A stretch of DNA of 12,227 bases from a bacterium (GTDB lineage Bacteria > Auribacterota > UBA3054 > B51-G9), in NCBI GenBank assembly GCA_029933535.1, contig JAOZNZ010000047.1, positions 1 to 12,227 on the forward strand. The letters are read 5' to 3'. Of the stretch, positions 8,601-12,227 are shown one piece after another. Under the pieces are notes generated by a model. It was not told the DNA's origin. It was given only the letters and a program-made list of their open reading frames with translations, and did not search any database. The position numbers were made by a program, and so were the translations under genes. How positions within the stretch are numbered: the first letter of the stretch is position 1; the number at the start of each line of letters is the position of its first letter.

Positions 8601-9161
8601 CATACCGAAATAACTTTCCCGAGCAGTTACGGCGGTGCTGTCGAAATGATTGACGTTGATCAGTATGGTCAGCTGAACGGAATAATTATTCAGTACGATT
8701 ATATAGCAGATGAAAACGGAAAGTTTACAGTTGCAGCAACGCCTGAAATTGATTATTTAAGATACTTCATCTGTGGTTTTGCAAATGAAGAAACAGGAAC
8801 ACAGGATCCGCAAATTTATGTTGATAATATGCTTGCCTTTGGCGAAACCGCTCTCAAAACTTTGCCGCTGGAAATTGCTAATATCGGTGGCGGAATCGTT
8901 GACGGAACTATCAGCGGAATTTCCGAGCCATTCAGTCTGGCAACAAATAATTATTATGCTGTTCCCGGAACCAACGATACTATTTCCGTTACTTTTTCAC
9001 CGATAGAAGAAAGGGCTTACACGAATGTCATTACGCTAACCGGCAATGGCGGAACGGCAGAAGTTACGTTGTATGGAAGCGGAATACCTGAACCGGGAAT
9101 TATATGGATTATGACCGTGTTGTGCGCATTAATTAATAAGCGCAACACGTTACTTCGTTAG
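5655..9161 (+). CDS. large modular surface protein, paralogue of gene 2
   Basis: This 1168-residue exported protein has the same domain order as gene 2. Signal peptide 1-24 (cleavage after LNA); LamG-like module with GRQSGT at 48-53; YTH module with YTHAVSF at 271; FnIII-like domain about 437-528; second FnIII-like domain about 531-632; second LamG-like module from about 638 with GRQSGN at 661; second YTH module with YTHLVNL at 877; ASH-like domain about 1047-1143; PEP at 1145-1147; then a short hydrophobic stretch and a basic end (NKRNTLLR). GGAGAT at 5642-5647 supports the start. The tail is less typical of PEP-CTERM than that of gene 1 and is coded inside an inverted repeat. It probably acts at the cell surface; the ligand is unknown and no catalytic motif is seen. 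Its own promoter and a downstream hairpin suggest a single-gene transcript. Confidence 0.88.
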   Translation: MKITKQLPAILLALIISITSSLNAETLFLDNFNIDGTGDLNTDYDVAGRQSGTFAPLEYSSTIPTLTDTGIYAGKYFCDQRNDSTPLHNFTEYGNFCMAFDMDLYTNFHSIFQVMSCGKALGTGYGTMVGLDVFWGKFGDASLYAVSETNNSIQFFASPGLFTETNMAHKVKVGVSLTGFPPAPEDKCHAVLFIDDKPYPFSVDARAFVRTLATNLYNDNYISIGNWDGYGLTDPPATVDNFTISTLHSNELTTTAWTSDANSGIDSSKIYTHAVSFGDSAGFNVNGVPFTGSGSAMSGSDWELVTADSAPLSGPNASTNMNITGESSGIASNFLSSASYDNAGALIISGLAPNVQYELSLFCAGAEASGGRQSYFATSGGSPIYPIDQDEFGSGNGQRLTCAYTASKDGAFTILTTPLTDATPTWNWYGFCNKALPPIAPTSISATKGIYSDKIHVNWGEVLSSQSYFVYRAETNDLSSTNFVVQVISNFYDDTVPSVVLAQDYYYWVQAANLAGVSSIFGSDYGFTKSTPPDTPTAISPDGIVVTSPVEFTASSYNDGSGFAFEASQWQVSTDIGFSSIVWETGENGPPVTSIFASRNSIPNGTNYWRVRYKNDKNTWSAWADNKLFVCVQSAAQPGVFEDSFNVIGNGSINLDCNAAGRQSGNATPLNYIVSGTTEIGSGSSNPGELLLGQNSGCSPLMSFESSDKFNIEFDVKLHNFDASTDWLSLSLGNDNQSSILPENNAGLGALFLADGTFQFFDGVTLLHSEANAIPAAQEFHVLITTSTEEFGEGEDAYCSIFVNGTPMANNDVFNKYGYTLNGGLEKNYVTMYNYNEVGTSSSLVDNLKISPAVTNVITVHPWTGDADSLIDEAKEYTHLVNLSGDDVTINTHEFIGTGILTNQGFGNGDPHYTTSTWAIIDASNYLVAWTDNPPPTPVLSGDSFTLGQFGVIGGGSPALVLSGLTPNSSNTLYLYSWARQNHTEITFPSSYGGAVEMIDVDQYGQLNGIIIQYDYIADENGKFTVAATPEIDYLRYFICGFANEETGTQDPQIYVDNMLAFGETALKTLPLEIANIGGGIVDGTISGISEPFSLATNNYYAVPGTNDTISVTFSPIEERAYTNVITLTGNGGTAEVTLYGSGIPEPGIIWIMTVLCALINKRNTLLR
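8814..8920. repeat. 107-bp near-identical block shared with gene 2, copy B
   Basis: This is the gene 3 copy of the block at 5155-5261, with six mismatches. It codes for the start of the ASH-like domain (IYVDNMLAFGETALKTLPLE). Confidence 0.85.
9116..9149. repeat. inverted repeat within the last codons of gene 3
   Basis: CGTGTTG-TG-CGC (9116-9127) is matched in inverse by GCGCAACACG (9140-9149) with a two-base bulge and a loop of ATTAATTAATAA. It lies in the codons after the PEP motif, so it forms part of the hydrophobic and basic tail. It may be a repeat that became coding, as at the end of gene 2. Confidence 0.55.
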
Positions 9162-9171
9162 GGATTATTAG

Positions 9172-9206
9172 TCCCCCTTATTAAAGGGGGTGCAGGGGGA
9201 TTTTTT
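9172..9206 (+). terminator. probable terminator after gene 3
   Basis: CCCCCTT (9173-9179) can pair with AAGGGGG (9184-9190), or TCCCCC (9172-9177) with GGGGGA (9195-9200), the latter running straight into six T residues. It lies ten bases after the gene 3 stop. The C-run/G-run pattern also looks like a widespread type of intergenic repeat, and a degraded relative lies inside gene 4. Confidence 0.6.
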
Positions 9207-9387
9207 CCCTCAATGCGAAAATAAATTATAAATCTTGCAAGAACAATTAGATTTCGGTTTTATTATTTTTTTCGGGTAATTCTGTTGCTAACGCAACAGC
9301 CGCATTAAATGCCGCTTTATATTTCGCAAAGTTTTCAACGCGGTTTTATTAATGCACTCCAAAAGTTTTCGCAAAGGTTTTGAAATA

Positions 9388-9410
9388 AATTTAGTATTTA
9401 ATACTAAATT
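9388..9410. repeat. 23-base perfect palindrome
   Basis: AATTTAGTATT at the left is mirrored exactly around a single central T at 9399. The right end (AAATT, 9406-9410) is also the outer part of the next hairpin, so both structures cannot form fully in one RNA. It could be an operator for gene 4 or part of the repeat cluster. Confidence 0.6.
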
Positions 9411-9439
9411 CATCCCGATGAGAACATCGGGATGAATTT
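9406..9439. repeat. REP-like palindrome, 15 perfect pairs, before gene 4
   Basis: AAATTCATCCCGATG (9406-9420) and CATCGGGATGAATTT (9425-9439) pair perfectly around the loop AGAA. It resembles the two palindromes after gene 2. An in-frame ATG at 9432 lies within its right arm, which argues against that ATG as the start of gene 4. Confidence 0.8.
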
Positions 9440-9467
9440 CCTGATTTACAAAAGACATAGCAAAATC

Positions 9468-10700
9468 ATGAAAAATTTTATCCTGATCTTAATCCCGCTT
9501 CTAATTTTATCTTGCGGACAGGATAACAATACCTCTGCTGATAAAGAAACAATATCCCCCTTAATCTGCCTTCAAAGGGAGAATCAAATCAAAAATTCAA
9601 AGCCCGGTCTTTATGTCGAAAACGGTATCCTCACGCGGAAAGGTAAACCTTATCGAGCTATCGGCGCTAATTATTTTGATTTGTTTTACCGACGTCTGTT
9701 AGACGGTAAAGATACTTCCTATCGCGAAGGTTTGATAAAACTGTCCAAAGCAAACATTCCTTTTGTCAGATTTAATTGCAACGGATACTGGCCGACTGAA
9801 TGGAAACTTTATATGACTGACAAAAAAGAGTTTTTCAAACAATTGGATGATGTTGTCAAAACCGCTGAGAAATATAATGTTGGTTTGATTCCTTCTCTCT
9901 TCTTTCATAACCCGACTGTAATTGATCTCGTTGGAGAACATATTGACCAGTTCGGAAATACAAACAGCAAGTCCATAAAATTAATCAGAGAATTTACTAC
10001 CGATGTTGTAACCCGCTACAAAGACTCTCCCGCTATATGGGGATGGGAATTTGGAAATGAAGGCAGCCTAGGTGTTGATTTGCCGAACGCTTCCGAACAG
10101 CGACCGCCCGTTTGGACGGTTCTGGGAACTGCTTCAAACAGAACTGAACGCGATGAGATAACTTCCGGCCATTTGCTTACGGCATACAAAGAATTCGCGA
10201 AAACTGTACGTAAATATGATAAAGACAGAATAATTATTTCCGGCAACAGCGAACCGCGTTTTTGCGCGTGGCACAATACAAAAGAAAGAAGTTGGAAAGA
10301 AGATACTCCGCAACAATTCGGCGAAATATTTTTGCGAGATAATCCTGCCCCCATGGACACACTGACAGCGCGTCTTTATCCGGGGAAAATTGATAAATAT
10401 CCTTCCGGCGCGAAGGATGTTGATGATCTGACAAGAATTTTAATGGAATGGTCAGTTAAAGCGAAGAAACCTTTATTTATAGGAGAATTCGGCGCGCAAA
10501 ACTCGCTTGGTAAAAAGAAAATGCAAAAAGTTTTTGAAGAAATAATTGCCGCAATTGAAAAAAATAAAGTTCCTCTATCGGCTTTCTGGGTGTATGACCT
10601 GCCCGGACAAGATAAAGAATGGAACATTACTTTCACAAATGACCGGGCTTATATGATTCAAATGGTAATAGAAGCGAATGAAAGGATCTGTAATCTGTAA
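9468..10700 (+). CDS. lipoprotein glycoside hydrolase, GH5-like (clan A)
   Basis: This 410-residue protein probably hydrolyses beta-linked polysaccharide at the outside of a membrane. Residues 1-16 form a lipoprotein signal with lipobox ILSC (Cys16). After a linker, a TIM-barrel glycosidase domain runs from about residue 47. Typical clan A features are Arg101 (FVRFN), Asn197-Glu198 in WGWEFGNEG as acid/base, Glu340 in FIGEFGA as nucleophile, and Trp374 in the last barrel strands. The usual His-X-Tyr of GH5 appears as Arg302-Leu-Tyr304, so it may belong to a divergent subfamily. Mannan or glucan are candidate substrates, not shown by the sequence. The start at 9468 is preferred over the in-frame ATG at 9432, because it begins the lipoprotein signal directly and 9432 lies in a hairpin; the ribosome site is weak. 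The linker contains a C-run repeat remnant, and the last four codons and the stop lie in a heptanucleotide tract. Confidence 0.82.
   Translation: MKNFILILIPLLILSCGQDNNTSADKETISPLICLQRENQIKNSKPGLYVENGILTRKGKPYRAIGANYFDLFYRRLLDGKDTSYREGLIKLSKANIPFVRFNCNGYWPTEWKLYMTDKKEFFKQLDDVVKTAEKYNVGLIPSLFFHNPTVIDLVGEHIDQFGNTNSKSIKLIREFTTDVVTRYKDSPAIWGWEFGNEGSLGVDLPNASEQRPPVWTVLGTASNRTERDEITSGHLLTAYKEFAKTVRKYDKDRIIISGNSEPRFCAWHNTKERSWKEDTPQQFGEIFLRDNPAPMDTLTARLYPGKIDKYPSGAKDVDDLTRILMEWSVKAKKPLFIGEFGAQNSLGKKKMQKVFEEIIAAIEKNKVPLSAFWVYDLPGQDKEWNITFTNDRAYMIQMVIEANERICNL
9555..9582. repeat. degraded C-run palindrome inside gene 4
   Basis: TCCCCCTT (9555-9562) faces AAGGGAGA (9575-9582), seven of eight positions pairing. 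It resembles the hairpin after gene 3 at 9172-9190. It codes for residues 30-39 of the linker between the lipid-modified Cys and the catalytic domain, and may be a repeat absorbed into the coding frame. Confidence 0.45.
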
Positions 10701-10713
10701 TCTGTAATCCGTA
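10686..10713. repeat. heptanucleotide tract, 4 units, across the stop codon of gene 4
   Basis: Three ATCTGTA units and one ATCCGTA run in tandem. The stop codon TAA of gene 4 (10698-10700) and the preceding codons for ICNL lie within it. This is the third tract of four 7-base units in the window, all at gene ends. Confidence 0.85.
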
Positions 10714-10782
10714 GCCGGTAATCAGGTGTCAGTGTTCAGGTGTCAGGTCCCGCCAAAGGCGGGGTGTCAGGAATTCATAATT

Positions 10783-10818
10783 ATGGGAGATATGGGAGGA
10801 ATGGGAAAAATGGGAAAT
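10783..10818. repeat. 9-base tandem repeat, 4 units (ATGGGANNN)
   Basis: Units begin at 10783, 10792, 10801 and 10810, each with ATGGGA followed by three variable bases. The repeat is non-coding and sits in the repeat patchwork between genes 4 and 5. Confidence 0.8.
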
Positions 10819-10968
10819 AAGTCGATGCTCGATAACTCCCCTCCTTACCAAGGAGGGGTGGCCGATAGGCCGGGGTGGTTCTCCATTAACCCAAATTAGA
10901 ATCCCCCTCCCCCACTCCATGCCGCACTGGGAAGTGCGGCTTACTCCAGTACTCCAGTACTCCAATTA

Positions 10969-11032
10969 GGACGCTGAGGAACCCAGCATACCCCAGCATA
11001 CGCGGGGCACGGCGCGGGTCGCGGCAGCGTCC
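10969..11032. repeat. GC-rich segment bounded by 8-bp inverted repeats GGACGCTG
   Basis: GGACGCTG (10969-10976) is inverted at 11025-11032. Inside is a perfect 10-base tandem, CCCAGCATAC (10982-10991 and 10992-11001), followed by a GC-dense stretch. The base composition stands out sharply from the AT-rich surroundings. It ends 11 bases from the stop of gene 5 and could fold at the 3' end of that transcript, or be a small inserted element. Confidence 0.65.
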
Positions 11033-11043
11033 CTCCACTCCCC

Positions 11044-12227
11044 TTATCTGCTTGGATATCTTTCAACGTCTCTTATTTTGACGTAATCTTCTGCTTCTTT
11101 TGCAACATCTATAACGAAGCGTTTTTTTCTTGAGGCGAGAATGTTGTCGGCAAGGTTTTGTTTTTCGGAAGTTATACTTGATTTTAATACCTGAGCTTCT
11201 ATTTCCACTGTAAAAGCGCTGGAATCAAGTGCGAGAATATTCGCGCATTTCTCAAATATATCCGGAGTCATTCCTTTAACTTTAAGCACATCTCCAAGCT
11301 TTTGATAAGGTTTTAAAGTTTTTTTGTTGTTCCAGTCAATTCCATCAGAAATATTTTCCGCAATCTTGCTGTTTATTCCGGGTAAACTTGCCAGCAGACG
11401 CGATGGAGCTGTGTTAATATTTACACGACCGGGCACCGGAACAGGAGTTATCATAGCATAATTAAACCAAGCAACACCTGATTGTTTACCTCCGCTACCG
11501 ACCAAAGCCTGCCCTGATTTATCACCTATATTTCTTTCGGCGACATTATGAGCAGTTAGTCTCATTTTAACGCTTCCGTCCCTGGAAATATTTTCGGGTT
11601 TAATTTTACCGGCGTTAATAGAGTCTTGTTTTCCGTATTTAGCTTTTTGTTTAAGAGTGTCAAACTCTTTTGTTTCATAGTTCCAGAGTTCAATATCGAG
11701 AGACGCGTTATTATTTTCCTCGAGAAATTCCGTAGTATCAATTGCGTCGTTTAATCCATGAATATAAAAATGATAAGTTCCGCTATAAGGAACCGCGTTT
11801 TCCCATGTCCACACAGCAGAATCCCCACTTTTTCTTGTATAACACATTGGAGTTGAATAACCGGACCCAATTGAGAATTTATTTTCTTTATTTGGTTTCA
11901 GCGGTTTTCTGTTTGGCGATGACCGGGGAATATATTTTGCATCTCTTTCGCCAAGAGTGATAGTTTTTTTAGAATTGCCGACGATGGGAAATTTCTCGCC
12001 TCTGAGAGGCCCTGTGAGAAATCTGAGCGTATGTCCCGCCCATTTGTTTTCTGCCCAACCACCGGTTTTACAAGTAATTGAGCGAAGAGTTGAAGAATCA
12101 ACTTCATCATAAGCTTGCTTCCAACCTACGCGCGTTACATCACCGAGGCATGATTCAAGACGGATAAAAGAGGATACCATAACGCTTGCCAATCCGCTGA
12201 GAGCGTTAATACCTTTAGATATATCAC
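11044..12227 (-). CDS. helix-hairpin-helix protein, GspK-like C-terminal part (incomplete)
   Basis: The reading frame is open from the right edge of the window to TAA at 11044-11046, so only the C-terminal 394 residues are visible. The TTG at 12190-12192 is not a convincing start, because the frame continues upstream without a stop. The visible part begins with a region rich in Trp and Gly (GWAENKWAGHTLRFLTGPLR), then a probable beta-sandwich with WTWENAVPYSGTYHFYIHG. A helix-hairpin-helix motif follows (GRVNINTAPSRLLASLPGI, coded at about 11375-11431), and then a segment with FTVEIEAQVL. The VNINTAP motif followed by a Phe-Val-Glu beta segment is typical of GspK-type minor pseudopilins and related PVC proteins, while isolated HhH of this kind also occurs in ComEA. 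A secretion or pilus role is therefore an inference. It is convergent with gene 4 and unlikely to be co-transcribed with it. Confidence 0.7.
   Translation of the reverse strand, partial: DISKGINALSGLASVMVSSFIRLESCLGDVTRVGWKQAYDEVDSSTLRSITCKTGGWAENKWAGHTLRFLTGPLRGEKFPIVGNSKKTITLGERDAKYIPRSSPNRKPLKPNKENKFSIGSGYSTPMCYTRKSGDSAVWTWENAVPYSGTYHFYIHGLNDAIDTTEFLEENNNASLDIELWNYETKEFDTLKQKAKYGKQDSINAGKIKPENISRDGSVKMRLTAHNVAERNIGDKSGQALVGSGGKQSGVAWFNYAMITPVPVPGRVNINTAPSRLLASLPGINSKIAENISDGIDWNNKKTLKPYQKLGDVLKVKGMTPDIFEKCANILALDSSAFTVEIEAQVLKSSITSEKQNLADNILASRKKRFVIDVAKEAEDYVKIRDVERYPSR

Larger units (their letters stand above)
9162..9467. other. 306-base intergenic region before gene 4
   Basis: No coding sequence is apparent. 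The region holds a C/G-run hairpin with a T tract, a hairpin CTGTTGC-TAAC-GCAACAG (9282-9299), an imperfect inverted repeat (9302-9315 with 9340-9355), the motif TGCACTCCAAAA (9353-9364), two copies of TTTCGCAAAG (9322 and 9367), a 23-base palindrome and a 15-pair palindrome. A possible TTGAAA (9380-9385) has no convincing -10 at the right distance, so no promoter is called. Confidence 0.65.
10701..11043. other. repeat patchwork between convergent genes 4 and 5
   Basis: No coding sequence is apparent. In order it holds: the end of the ATCTGTA tract; TCAGGTGTCAG twice with a 14-base period (10722 and 10736); hairpin CCCGCC-AAA-GGCGGG (10749-10763); ATGGGANNN four times (10783-10818); hairpin CCCCTCCTT-ACC-AAGGAGGGG (10838-10858); GGCC-GATA-GGCC (10860-10871); hairpin GCCGCACT-GGGA-AGTGCGGC (10921-10940); ACTCCAGT twice plus a partial copy (10943-10964); and a GC-rich segment bounded by GGACGCTG. 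No hairpin is followed by a proper T run, so the terminators of the converging genes are not clear. Confidence 0.75.

Noticed and set aside
9432..9467. In-frame ATG at 9432 as the start of gene 4
   Set aside because: It lies in the arm of a 15-pair hairpin and would put a charged extension (YKRHSK) before a complete lipoprotein signal that begins at 9468.
10686..10964. CRISPR-like array
   Set aside because: The repeats are 7-14 bases, directly tandem and without unique spacers, and no cas gene is near.
12190..12192. TTG as the start of gene 5
   Set aside because: The frame stays open to the window edge with plausible protein sequence, so the gene is cut by the window rather than starting here.

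Overview
The window suggests an AT-rich bacterium of the Planctomycetes-Verrucomicrobia-Chlamydiae group, perhaps Lentisphaerota, Kiritimatiellota or a relative. This rests on three secreted proteins ending in PEP-CTERM-type sorting signals, on the LamG-like modules opening with a GRQSGT motif, and on intergenic DNA packed with short repeats and palindromes. The phylum is an inference; no marker gene is present.

Layout. Positions 1-236 carry a probable terminator of an upstream gene, a 31-bp repeat that recurs before the second gene, and a good promoter. Genes 1 (237-1580), 2 (1852-5529) and 3 (5655-9161) are paralogous plus-strand genes for exported surface proteins. Gene 1 is signal peptide, LamG-like module, a second module named here 'YTH' after its motif, and PEP-CTERM. 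Genes 2 and 3 carry that LamG-YTH pair twice, separated by two fibronectin-III-like domains, followed by an ASH/choice-of-anchor-type domain and a PEP-CTERM-like tail. Each gene has its own upstream region, and terminator-like hairpins separate them, so they look like three transcription units rather than one operon. Genes 1 and 3 share an extended -10 promoter and a nearly identical leader before the start codon. Gene 4 (9468-10700) is a lipoprotein glycoside hydrolase of the GH5-like clan A type. After a 343-bp patchwork of repeats, gene 5 (minus strand, 11044 to the right edge, incomplete) encodes the C-terminal part of a helix-hairpin-helix protein resembling GspK-like secretion or pilus proteins.

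How they may work together: the PEP-CTERM proteins are probably exported and processed by an exosortase encoded elsewhere, and may sit in or on an extracellular polysaccharide layer. A neighbouring membrane-anchored glycosidase fits a cell-surface carbohydrate theme. This link rests on family knowledge and proximity only.

The most unusual signals are in the DNA. Three heptanucleotide tracts of exactly four units each lie at gene ends: the signal-peptide codons of gene 2, the membrane-anchor codons of gene 2, and the stop codon of gene 4. A family of REP-like palindromes supplies the last residues of gene 2. A 107-bp block is far more conserved between genes 2 and 3 than most of their length. 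I did not find a defence system, CRISPR array, transposase, rRNA or tRNA.
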